Source: Bacteroidia bacterium | Lineage (GTDB): Bacteria; Bacteroidota; Bacteroidia; Bacteroidales; VadinHA17 | NCBI GenBank assembly: GCA_026391515.1 | Contig: JAPLEC010000178.1 | Span: 1 to 5,812, forward strand | Length of the DNA: 5,812 nt | Reading direction: 5' to 3' | Part shown: piece by piece, positions 1 to 5,812 of the stretch | How the letters are laid out: every line of letters begins with the position of its first letter | Numbering within the stretch: the first letter of the stretch is position 1 | Notes under the pieces: model-generated | Told to the model about the DNA's origin: nothing | What the model saw: the letters and a program-made list of their open reading frames with translations, nothing else | The model's database searches: none | Program-made: the position numbers and the translations under genes

Positions 1-247
1 GGTATCAGCCGATATTTATACTTCGATGCTGAATCTGAAATCAAGCCTTGAAAAAGCTTCAGCTCTGCTGGAGGGTCTGAATAAAGGTAAAGGGAGCGCT
101 GGTCAGTTTCTGACCAACGATTCACTTTATACAAATCTTTCAGGCAGCCTTGAGAGTCTTAATGTCCTTTTAAAGGATGTAAAAACCAATCCGAAAAGAT
201 ATGTTCATTTTTCTCTCTTCGGCAAAAAAAATATTTCGCCGAAATGA
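1..247 (+). CDS. MCE/MlaD-family lipid-transport protein, C-terminal fragment
   Basis: The reading frame is open from the left edge (first full codon at base 2) to a TGA at 245-247, so 81 C-terminal residues are visible and the start lies outside. The fragment holds a helical Leu/Ser/Lys-rich stretch, a glycine-containing GKGSAGQFL segment (from about base 86), a DSLYTNL segment, and a NPKRYVHFSLFG ending (188-223). From memory, this G-x-G-(S/T)-x-G ... DSLY.NL ... NPKRYV.FS.FG pattern marks the tail of Bacteroidota MlaD-like proteins. Such proteins are anchored in the inner membrane, carry an MCE domain and, with an ABC transporter, are thought to move phospholipids between inner and outer membranes. 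The MCE domain itself is outside the window, so the call rests only on the tail. A hairpin directly after the stop suggests that transcription ends before dnaA, so the two genes are probably separate units. Confidence 0.72.
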   Translation, partial: VSADIYTSMLNLKSSLEKASALLEGLNKGKGSAGQFLTNDSLYTNLSGSLESLNVLLKDVKTNPKRYVHFSLFGKKNISPK

Positions 248-269
248 TCTGAATTTATAAAATTCAGAT
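247..269 (+). terminator. Candidate terminator hairpin after the MlaD-like gene
   Basis: A perfect 10-bp inverted repeat pairs 247-256 (atctgaattt) with 260-269 (aaattcagat) around a 3-base loop. It starts at the last base of the stop codon. The stem is mostly A/T and is followed by a T-rich but interrupted tail (ttatcttgttctt), so it is a weak intrinsic terminator at best. Its position directly behind the gene is the strongest argument. A second, shorter A/T hairpin with a GAAA loop follows at 277-290. Confidence 0.5.
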
Positions 270-313
270 TATCTTGTTCTTGAAAAAGAAATCAAAATTG
301 ATGTCAAAATAAT

Positions 314-347
314 ACTCGTTTTAAAACAACATTGTTGAATTTTGAGT
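314..347. repeat. Imperfect inverted-repeat cluster upstream of dnaA
   Basis: Outer arms actc (314-317) and gagt (344-347) enclose aaaacaac (323-330), which pairs with gttg and tttt (334-337, 340-343) around an att loop, leaving bulges on both sides. The left part also holds a perfect 10-bp palindrome, gttttaaaac (318-327). It could be an operator or an RNA structure. In such A+T-rich DNA it could also be chance. Confidence 0.25.
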
Positions 348-450
348 AAGAGTTCATAATGAGTTGTAACACACGGAGAAACCAATTAATTGAATTGTAA
401 TTTATTGATTATCAGCATTTTATAACTATTAAAATTTTTTTCTTATATAA

Positions 451-483
451 GTTGCTGATGTTTAAAAACATATACTATTTTTG
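451..483 (+). promoter_or_regulatory. Candidate Bacteroidota-type promoter for dnaA
   Basis: The octamer tatttttg at 476-483 matches the Bacteroidota -7 consensus TAnnTTTG exactly. A gttg at 451-454 matches three of four bases of the -33 element TTTG, with a 21-base spacer, slightly longer than the usual 19-20. Transcription would begin near 488-491 and give a leader of about 100 bases before the dnaA ATG. The -33 match lies in the right arm of a 7-bp inverted repeat (atcagca 411-417, tgctgat 453-459), a possible regulator site. A match to the -7 box alone is not rare in DNA this rich in T. Confidence 0.42.
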
Positions 484-493
484 ATATAACCAA

Positions 494-528
494 GTAAAAA
501 AAAATTTTTTTATAAGAATTTTTTTTAC
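494..528. repeat. A-tract/T-tract inverted repeat in the dnaA leader
   Basis: The left arm gtaaaaaaaa (494-503) is complementary to the right arm ttttttttac (519-528). Two more pairs (505-506 with 517-518) form past one bulged A, so the pairing covers about 12 bp around a loop of about 10 bases. If the promoter at 451-483 is real, this lies just inside the transcript, where it could fold as an A/U hairpin. As DNA, phased A-tracts of this kind bend or melt easily. A role in dnaA attenuation or in origin melting is only inference. Confidence 0.35.
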
Positions 529-587
529 AAATATTGTGACTCTAATCAGATTGATCCGAACCTGAAACTTTGAAACGAAAAACCTAA

Positions 588-2015
588 ATGAACAAAACAC
601 ATCATGACGTTTGGAATAACTGTCTGCAAATAATACGGGATATTATTCCATCAGTCAGCTATAAAACATGGTTTGAACCGATCATCCCTTTAAAGCTTGA
701 AAACAATGTACTGACTATTCAGGTGCCTAGTCCTTTCTTTTATGAGTACCTCGAAGAACAGTATATTGATATACTCAGGAAAACTCTCAGGAGGGAAATC
801 GGAACCGATGCAAAGCTCGAATACAGCGTCGTGATGGAAAATGCAAATTATTCTGATGGCAAGCCTTATACTGTCCGTTATCCATGGAAAAACAAAGCTG
901 ACCTCCATAATAAACCTGTCCAGGTTCCTATAGAGCTGACTCAGCCAATTAAGAATCCCTTTGTCATCCCGGGAATTAAAAAAATACATTTCGACCCAAA
1001 GCTTAATCCTGATTACAATTTCAACAACTACATTGAAGGCGAATGTAACAGGCTTGCACGATCAGCAGGCATAGCTGTCGGTAATAATCCCGGCGGAACA
1101 GCTTTCAACCCTCTTATGATTTACGGAGATTCAGGATTGGGCAAAACACACCTTGCACAGGCAATCGGAATTCTGGTCAAAGAAAAGCATCCCGACAAAA
1201 TAGTCCTCTATGTAAATGCTAACAAATTCCAGACTCAGTTCGTAGAGTCAGTGAGAAACAACAATAAAAACGACTTTCTCCATTTCTACCAGATGATTGA
1301 TGTCCTTATTCTGGATGACGTACATGAATTTGCCGGAAAGGAAAAAACGCAGGACACCTTCTTCCACATTTTTAATCATTTGCATCAGTCAGGCAAACAG
1401 CTGATCCTTACATGTGATAAACCACCGGTCGATCTGCAGGGTATGGAACAGCGGCTTCTGTCAAGATTTAAATGGGGACTTCAGGCTGATCTGCAACGGC
1501 CTGATTATGAAACACGTCTGGCTATACTTAAGAAAAAAGCATATAATGACGGCATAGAATTGCCCGAAGAGATTTTTGAATTCCTGGCTGTAAATATTTC
1601 AAACAACATAAGGGAGCTTGAAGCAGTATTGATCTCTCTTTATGCACAATCAACACTTAACAGGAAAGAGATCACACTTGACCTTGCAAGGATGATGGTT
1701 GAGAAACTTATTAGTACTGCAAGAAAGGAGATTACTATAGAATATATTCAGAAAATTGTCTGTGACTATTATAAAATCCCGATTGACCTTATCCAGGGAA
1801 AGACTCGTAAAAGAGAGATTGTCCAGGCAAGGCAGGTATCGATGTATTTTTCCAAAAGCCTGACAAAAGCTTCTCTTGCTAGCATCGGTTCACATATCGG
1901 TGGAAAAGACCATGCAACGGTTTTGCATGCATGTAAAACCGTTAACAATCTGATTGATACTGACAAACACTTCAGAAACCAGATAAATGAAATTGAAAAG
2001 AAATTAAAGGTTTAG
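588..2015 (+). CDS. dnaA: Chromosomal replication initiator protein DnaA
   Basis: DnaA is an AAA+ ATPase that, bound to ATP, assembles on DnaA boxes at oriC, melts the origin and helps load the replicative helicase. All four domains are visible in 475 residues. Domain I (about 1-82, with VSYKTWFEPI) mediates self-association and helicase contact. A short linker (about 83-132) is domain II. AAA+ domain III spans about 133-372: Walker A GDSGLGKTH (180-188), Walker B VLILDDV (239-245), sensor 1 ILTCDKPP (273-280), box VII RLLSRFKWGL (289-298, arginine finger R293) and sensor 2 NIRELEAVL (340-348, R342). Domain IV (about 378-475) has the helix-turn-helix with ARQVSMY (414-420) and signature GGKDHATVLHA (438-448). 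Length is normal and no key residue is missing. The ATG at 588 fits the family N-terminus. It is preceded by A-rich sequence without a Shine-Dalgarno motif, as is usual in Bacteroidota. The leader has a candidate promoter. The gene appears monocistronic and converges on the next gene. Confidence 0.98.
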   Translation: MNKTHHDVWNNCLQIIRDIIPSVSYKTWFEPIIPLKLENNVLTIQVPSPFFYEYLEEQYIDILRKTLRREIGTDAKLEYSVVMENANYSDGKPYTVRYPWKNKADLHNKPVQVPIELTQPIKNPFVIPGIKKIHFDPKLNPDYNFNNYIEGECNRLARSAGIAVGNNPGGTAFNPLMIYGDSGLGKTHLAQAIGILVKEKHPDKIVLYVNANKFQTQFVESVRNNNKNDFLHFYQMIDVLILDDVHEFAGKEKTQDTFFHIFNHLHQSGKQLILTCDKPPVDLQGMEQRLLSRFKWGLQADLQRPDYETRLAILKKKAYNDGIELPEEIFEFLAVNISNNIRELEAVLISLYAQSTLNRKEITLDLARMMVEKLISTARKEITIEYIQKIVCDYYKIPIDLIQGKTRKREIVQARQVSMYFSKSLTKASLASIGSHIGGKDHATVLHACKTVNNLIDTDKHFRNQINEIEKKLKV

Positions 2016-2024
2016 ATACTTCAT

Positions 2025-2091
2025 GTACTCACCCCCTTTTAATCCCCATCTTTCCGCCAGCCGGCGGAGAGAGGCGGGTTGGGGTGAGCAC
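2025..2091. repeat. G+C-rich palindromic (REP-like) element between convergent genes
   Basis: The outer arms ctcacccc (2028-2035) and ggggtgag (2081-2088) are perfectly complementary, with two further pairs outside (2025-2026 with 2090-2091). After a 6-base bulge on the left (2036-2041 or so), the inner parts, left aatccccatctttccgcc and right ggcggagagaggcgggtt, are complementary at about 14 of 18 positions, the rest mostly G-T wobbles. The tip is ccgcc-agcc-ggcgg (2054-2067). This makes one long imperfect hairpin, far more G+C-rich than its surroundings. From memory, palindromes of the type ctcaccccctttaatcccc...ggggtgag are dispersed in many Bacteroidota genomes. Lying 10 bases after the dnaA stop and 11 before the stop of the opposing gene, it could end transcription from both sides, though it lacks a U-run. 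Confidence 0.7.
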
Positions 2092-2101
2092 GCACAAAAT
2101 A

Positions 2102-4930
2102 CTACTTCCTACCCTTGAAGTTTTTCGAATCCACATCTTTAACACATCTGAAGCCAACGGTTGCGCTCCGGTCGAAACCCGGTGACACAAGAAGCTGTAT
2201 CTGGGTTTTATCAAGCTGCTGCGGACCGCCCTGGATGTACCACCAGCTTGAATCCGGATGGTAATAGCTTCCTCCTCTGATAACCGTAAAATAATTTGAA
2301 CCATTAAAATACATATCGTTCATCATTTGCCAGACGTTGCCGACCATATCCAGTGCACCATAGGGACTCTTCCCTTTTGAAAAAGCGTCAACAGGTGTGG
2401 GTCTGTCGAATCCATTGTTACAATATGTACCATGAAATTCATTGCCCCATGGCCATTTGCGCTTATCAGTACCCTGCGCAGCCAGCTGCCATTCTGCCTG
2501 AGTCGGCAATCTTTTCCCTGCCCATTTTGCATAGGCCTTCATATCTTCGTAACTTAAATAAACAACAGGATAATTATCCTGCCCCTGTTTGAATGAACCT
2601 GCTTCCCAATGTTTCATGAACCTCGCTGTATCGGACGGAACATACCCGGAACTGGCAAGAAATTCAAAATATTGAGTGTTAGTTACGGGATATTTATCAA
2701 TAAGAAAGCTGTCAATCTTCACGTCATGGTTGCTTACATCAGGATAAGGCATAAAATCCTCATTAGTAGTTACATCAAATGAAAAAACAGATCCGGGAAC
2801 GAGCACCATGTCAGAAGGAGTATTAACAGCTCTTTTTGTACGTTCAACCTTGCTGATAATCCATGGTTTGCCACCTTTTAGTATCAAGACATTTTCATCT
2901 TTCAACCTTTTATTTTCTATCAGTTGGACAACAATTTTCCCTTCATAATAACCGTAAAGATCTTTGACTCTGATGGTAGTATCATTAATAATTCTGAATT
3001 CCTTATAAGATGTCTTAATGGAGGGATTACCTTTCCAGACTAATATTCTTCCGGAGCCGGGTTTTGATATTTTTATGGAATCGCCAATCAGTCTTGATCT
3101 GAGAATATCAGGAAATTCAGCAATACAATCAACTGATCCCTCTTTTCTTGTCCCCGAATAATTTGAAAACCATCCCTCTGCCCTTACCGGGATATATGCA
3201 GTACCGTTTTGAATTTCAGGGAGAACAATCTCATGATTCCAGATTGAGACATAGTGTTTCCCTTCAGAGCTGTCTGCCTTAAATAATCTTGAGTCAATTC
3301 CTTCTGGCCTCATATTTAAAACTGTAAAAATTGTCTTGTTGCCTGAATTCCACTTGTTTACAAAAACATTATCGGTTGTGGTTTCTATAAGAGGAGTCCA
3401 GTTATTATCAAGGAATGCATCGTTGTTCTGCCTGAGCGTGAAAGTAGTGCGGGCAAGGAATTCAAGGTCAGCATCGTAATTTTCATCTCTGCCGCCGGGT
3501 CTGAACATGTTAAGTTCGATACCGTAACCATTGAAAAAAGCAATAGCAATTTCACGGTGAATAATATCTTCGCCTACGTCACAAACCCGGAATATTGAAA
3601 AATCCGGTTTGATTAATTTATTAAGATTCAGCTCCGGACTCAGATAGATCGCATTATGAACACGTCCGGAAATTATTCCGGGCATATCCTTGGTTATTGC
3701 CATTCCTTCAGAATACATTATGACACCTTTTCTTACACTATCTGCAGTTGCCTGCAATTCATAGCTTGAGCTGCCTCTTGTATCGAGAACAACTCCATCT
3801 GCTTCAGTTTCAGATATCAGCCTTGCCATCCCTTTTAAATGATCTTCTTTCCTCGTACTGTTATCCCATGGATTATATTCTATAAAGAATCTTGTTCCGT
3901 ACGGACGTGACATTTTGATAAAACTGTGGAGCTGGTTTATTCCTCCCGGAAGGTCTCTGTACATATCCCACTGATTTCTCTGATCAAGCCCCAGGCGCGG
4001 CCAGGTCGGCCATAAAACGAATACATCTATATAGCCGAATCGTTCCCCAGCTTTTTTAAGTATTTCTCCATAGGCATATTTGCCTGAAAATCTGTCATAA
4101 AATTCTCTGTCCCAAGCCATTTGCAGAATGATCAGGTAGCTTTCCTTAATCCAGGCAAGATCACTTCTTTCAAAGAGGCTGTTATCAAATTTTTCAAGAT
4201 CATATATATACTTGTCTCTGAACATTAAACGCAGACCTTCCTGCCATTCGCCTTTGAAAATATCAGTATACATTATATAATTTACTTTTGATTTTGGAGG
4301 TAAAACGGTTTCATATCTTCGTTTCTGTCCTCCTTCTGTCTTCATTCTCCTGGCAATTGCACAAACCGAGAATCCTTTTTCGACAGCAAAAGATGAATAT
4401 CCCATTTCCCAGGCATTATCAGGTAAAATAACCCTTACCGGACGAAAATCGGGACGGAAGATGCAAGCCCGTGCAAGATCCGGTGGGCCATATCCGGTTA
4501 TATACACTGAAGATTTGTCTTCTCCGAATGGAACAACATTGCTCAGCATGACAGTATCCGATCCTGAATTCTCAAATGAGATATTGCACATAAATTTGCC
4601 GGGTTCCTGGACTGGAAGACTGAAAGTGACCTTTACATTATTTTCAGTAACTTGTTGATAAACAGAATCATTACCAGTTACTTCCATTTTCCCTGAATTG
4701 AAAGGTTTCCCATTCAGAAGAAAACTGAACAAAGGTCTGCCTGTGGCCAGATTAAGAACTGAATTATCAGATAATGTAAAACTCTTAACCCGAAGCCCGG
4801 AGCTTCTTTCAATACTGATATTCTGAACTGTCTGTGATTGGGCAGTAATTGAAAACAACAGAAATACAAGGTAAGGATGCTGCAAAAATCTACAGGCAAT
4901 ACTTCGGATTGATAAAAAATAATTTGACAT
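2102..4930 (-). CDS. Exported multidomain protein: TIM-barrel-like region plus C-terminal SUMF1 (FGE-like) domain
   Basis: The product has 942 residues. A hydrophobic stretch (20-31, YLVFLLFSITAQ) with a plausible AQS cleavage site near 32 suggests a signal peptide. Residues about 34-250 look like a beta-rich domain. About 255-500 resembles a glycosidase-type TIM barrel, with strand-like segments YIDVFVLWPTWPRLG (300-314), TRFFIEYNPWD (346-356), DGVVLDTRG (378-386), VIMYSEG (403-409) and FFNGYGIELN (465-474). D383 and E408 sit at strand ends where retaining glycosidases carry catalytic acids, but this is inference. Beta-rich segments follow (about 510-700). Residues 707-931 form a formylglycine-generating-enzyme-like domain with DKYPVTNTQYFEFL, RLPTQAEW (807-814), WPWGNEF, GNVWQMM (864-870), RGGSYY (885-890) and GFRCV (926-930). 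The two copper-binding catalytic cysteines of true FGE align with H891 and W896, so sulfatase activation is unlikely. The substrate is unknown; a role in polysaccharide breakdown or binding outside the cytoplasm is a guess. The ATG at 4928-4930 is the only start that yields the signal peptide, and no Shine-Dalgarno motif precedes it. Confidence 0.85.
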   Translation of the reverse strand: MSNYFLSIRSIACRFLQHPYLVFLLFSITAQSQTVQNISIERSSGLRVKSFTLSDNSVLNLATGRPLFSFLLNGKPFNSGKMEVTGNDSVYQQVTENNVKVTFSLPVQEPGKFMCNISFENSGSDTVMLSNVVPFGEDKSSVYITGYGPPDLARACIFRPDFRPVRVILPDNAWEMGYSSFAVEKGFSVCAIARRMKTEGGQKRRYETVLPPKSKVNYIMYTDIFKGEWQEGLRLMFRDKYIYDLEKFDNSLFERSDLAWIKESYLIILQMAWDREFYDRFSGKYAYGEILKKAGERFGYIDVFVLWPTWPRLGLDQRNQWDMYRDLPGGINQLHSFIKMSRPYGTRFFIEYNPWDNSTRKEDHLKGMARLISETEADGVVLDTRGSSSYELQATADSVRKGVIMYSEGMAITKDMPGIISGRVHNAIYLSPELNLNKLIKPDFSIFRVCDVGEDIIHREIAIAFFNGYGIELNMFRPGGRDENYDADLEFLARTTFTLRQNNDAFLDNNWTPLIETTTDNVFVNKWNSGNKTIFTVLNMRPEGIDSRLFKADSSEGKHYVSIWNHEIVLPEIQNGTAYIPVRAEGWFSNYSGTRKEGSVDCIAEFPDILRSRLIGDSIKISKPGSGRILVWKGNPSIKTSYKEFRIINDTTIRVKDLYGYYEGKIVVQLIENKRLKDENVLILKGGKPWIISKVERTKRAVNTPSDMVLVPGSVFSFDVTTNEDFMPYPDVSNHDVKIDSFLIDKYPVTNTQYFEFLASSGYVPSDTARFMKHWEAGSFKQGQDNYPVVYLSYEDMKAYAKWAGKRLPTQAEWQLAAQGTDKRKWPWGNEFHGTYCNNGFDRPTPVDAFSKGKSPYGALDMVGNVWQMMNDMYFNGSNYFTVIRGGSYYHPDSSWWYIQGGPQQLDKTQIQLLVSPGFDRSATVGFRCVKDVDSKNFKGRK

Positions 4931-5143
4931 AATTCTGCATAAATCAATAAAGTAAAACGTTTATTTCTAAAATAGTCTTAAAAAACTGTTTCAGATATTT
5001 GATGCAATATATAACATACTTGGAATTAAAAAAATTGTTTGTAATTACTAAAGAAGCCAATAGATTAACACATGACCTTTCAATTTTTTTATTAAACAAA
5101 TAAATTGTATTTTTAAAAATAATTCCTAAAGCATCTCCATCGG
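4931..5143. other. A+T-rich divergent intergenic region
   Basis: This 213-base gap separates the divergent starts of the SUMF1-domain gene (minus) and the small lipoprotein gene (plus) and should hold both promoters. The nearest matches to TAnnTTTG are imperfect: tattttta at 5108-5115 and gatatttg at 4994-5001 on plus, and TTTATTTG on minus (complement of 5097-5104). None has a convincing -33 partner, so I do not call a promoter. Confidence 0.4.
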
Positions 5144-5353
5144 ATGTCCAGACCATTTAAAATATTAAAGTACTTATTAATCTTTATTCTTATTGCATTC
5201 GCCACTGGGTGTGCACCTACGAGACATAATTCTTATATTAAAAAGAAGAGAAGCAGTTCAAAGGTTCATACTTCACAACTTGGCAGAAACAAATTCTTTT
5301 TTTCAACCGGATATCAGAAAAAGCTTTTTAAAGGCTATAGTAAGAAGAAGTAA
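5144..5353 (+). CDS. Small, strongly basic putative lipoprotein
   Basis: The 69-residue product begins with a basic N-region (MSRPFKILK), a hydrophobic core (YLLIFILIAF, 10-19) and a lipobox-like ATGC ending at Cys23, so it is probably cleaved by signal peptidase II and lipidated. The mature part has about 47 residues, rich in Lys and Arg (14 of 47) with Tyr, Ser and Phe. The whole protein contains no Asp or Glu. I do not recognise the family. The well-formed lipoprotein signal argues that it is a real gene despite its size. The ATG at 5144 is the only sensible start and lacks a spaced Shine-Dalgarno motif. Its stop codon is 8 bases from that of the opposing hydrolase gene. The positive tail could bind acidic envelope components such as lipopolysaccharide or phospholipid head groups, but nothing in the sequence proves this. 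Confidence 0.68.
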   Translation: MSRPFKILKYLLIFILIAFATGCAPTRHNSYIKKKRSSSKVHTSQLGRNKFFFSTGYQKKLFKGYSKKK

Positions 5354-5370
5354 TAATTGTATTATTCTTC
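5347..5370. terminator. Possible bidirectional terminator hairpin across two stop codons
   Basis: gaag (5347-5350) pairs with cttc (5367-5370) and aataat (5352-5357) pairs with attatt (5361-5366), around a tgt loop with one bulged T (5351). This 10-bp hairpin covers the stop codons of both convergent genes (TAA at 5351-5353, and TAA on minus at 5362-5364). It is A/T-rich and has no clear U-run on either side, so termination activity is uncertain. Confidence 0.35.
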
Positions 5371-5812
5371 ACAGTTAAAGCTGAGCCCGTCATAAGCCAG
5401 CATAATTCCCGGAGGCAGTTCTTCAGCTACATGTTTGGTAAGTCCCATCTGGTGACTTATATGTGTTATGAATGCTCTTTTAGGAGAAATTTGTTTGATA
5501 AAATCCAGAGCTTCCTTAAGATTAAAATGAGAAATGTGCTTTTCTTTTCTCAAAGCATTAATAACCAGGTATTTAACACCAATTATTTTATTCTTGCTCT
5601 CTTCAGAGATATAATTAGCATCTGTTATATATGCAAAATTGCCAATTCTGAAACCATAAATTTCAAGGTTCAGATGACGTACTCTTACGGGAATGATATC
5701 GATTCCATTGACTGAGAAACCATATTCAGGAATCGGATTCAATCTCATTTCCGGGATCCCCGGATATTTGTATTCGGCAAATACATAAGAAAATTCGCGC
5801 TTAATTGCTTTC
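5362..5812 (-). CDS. PhnP-like MBL-fold metallo-hydrolase, C-terminal part
   Basis: The frame stays open from the right edge to the stop at 5362-5364, giving 149 residues. The Met codon at 5746-5748 is internal, because the conserved-looking segment KAIKREFSYVFAEYKYPG continues upstream of it. The visible part carries the later metal-ligand motifs of the metallo-beta-lactamase fold: the His in IIPVRVRH, the Asp in GFRIGNFAYITDANYI, a His-rich ALRKEKHISHF segment and the closing THISHQMGL motif. The N-terminal HxHxDH motif would lie beyond the window. From memory this matches Bacteroidota proteins annotated as MBL-fold or PhnP-like hydrolases. These are cytoplasmic di-metal phosphodiesterase-type enzymes related to the cyclic-phosphate hydrolase PhnP and to RNase Z. 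The actual substrate here is unknown, and no phosphonate genes are visible beside it. The gene runs convergently into the small lipoprotein gene. Confidence 0.85.
   Translation of the reverse strand, partial: KAIKREFSYVFAEYKYPGIPEMRLNPIPEYGFSVNGIDIIPVRVRHLNLEIYGFRIGNFAYITDANYISEESKNKIIGVKYLVINALRKEKHISHFNLKEALDFIKQISPKRAFITHISHQMGLTKHVAEELPPGIMLAYDGLSFNCEE

Larger units (their letters stand above)
248..587. other. A+T-rich intergenic region upstream of dnaA
   Basis: This 340-base gap has no credible gene. It holds the hairpin at 247-269, a small GAAA-loop hairpin (277-290), an inverted-repeat cluster at 314-347, a 10-bp palindrome (383-392, caattaattg), a 7-bp inverted repeat (411-417 with 453-459), a candidate promoter (451-483) and a homopolymer inverted repeat (494-528). 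The part from about 400 to 535 is extremely A+T-rich, as an origin unwinding region would be. However, I find no convincing 9-base DnaA box (TTATnCACA or its complement) anywhere in the gap, so an origin call is not supported. Confidence 0.6.

Noticed and set aside
364..375. Possible DnaA box around tgtaacaca
   Set aside because: Only the CACA end fits; too many of the nine positions differ from TTATnCACA.
2029..2304. Minus-strand open frame running from the end of the SUMF1 gene into the palindromic element
   Set aside because: It overlaps the SUMF1 domain in another frame and reads through the hairpin repeat; no protein motif is visible.
2353..2592. Plus-strand open frame opposite the SUMF1 domain
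   Set aside because: It is antisense to a strongly supported domain, and its product shows no family features.
5081..5107. Inverted repeat caattt / aaattg in the divergent gap
   Set aside because: Six A/T-rich pairs with a 15-base spacer are expected by chance in such DNA.
4944..5156. Minus-strand open frame of 70 codons upstream of the SUMF1-domain gene
   Set aside because: It lies in A+T-rich intergenic DNA, overlaps the start of the lipoprotein gene, has a low-complexity Ile/Lys/Asn-rich product and no recognisable motif.
5431..5715. Plus-strand open frame opposite the MBL-fold gene
   Set aside because: The minus strand encodes clear metallo-hydrolase motifs over the same bases; the plus frame is a shadow.
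5746..5748. Met codon as the start of the MBL-fold gene
   Set aside because: The frame continues upstream to the window edge with family-like sequence, and a start here would remove most of the metal-binding fold.

Overview
The window looks like a chromosomal fragment from the phylum Bacteroidota, probably near Bacteroidales. Four things point there. The DnaA sequence has the phylum's wording throughout the AAA+ and DNA-binding domains. A TAnnTTTG-type promoter box lies upstream of dnaA. None of the visible starts has a Shine-Dalgarno sequence. The protein set (MlaD-type MCE tail, large secreted SUMF1-domain protein, PhnP-like metallo-hydrolase) is also typical. This assignment rests on recalled family patterns, not on a database search.

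Layout, left to right. Positions 1-247 hold the 3' end of a plus-strand MCE/MlaD-family gene. Next is a 340-base, very A+T-rich gap (248-587) with a likely terminator hairpin, several inverted repeats, a candidate promoter and a long A-tract/T-tract inverted repeat in the presumed dnaA leader. The dnaA gene (588-2015, plus) is complete and every expected motif is intact. It converges on a 942-residue minus-strand gene (2102-4930); the 86 bases between them hold a G+C-rich, long imperfect hairpin (2025-2091) that looks like a dispersed palindromic repeat and may stop transcription from both sides.

The 942-residue protein is predicted to be exported. It appears to carry an N-terminal beta domain, a TIM-barrel-like glycosidase-type region, further beta domains and a C-terminal formylglycine-generating-enzyme-like (SUMF1) domain that lacks the catalytic cysteines. 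A 213-base A+T-rich gap separates its start from a divergently transcribed small lipoprotein gene (5144-5353, plus), whose product has no acidic residues. That gene converges, with only 8 bases between stop codons, on a minus-strand PhnP-like MBL-fold hydrolase (5362 to beyond the right edge). A small hairpin spans both stop codons.

These genes do not form one pathway. The window mixes replication initiation (DnaA), envelope lipid transport (MlaD) and an unrelated secreted, possibly carbohydrate-active protein. I see no CRISPR array, tRNA, rRNA, transposase or recognisable defence system. The most unusual items are the secreted multidomain SUMF1 protein, the palindromic element after dnaA and the strongly basic mini-lipoprotein.
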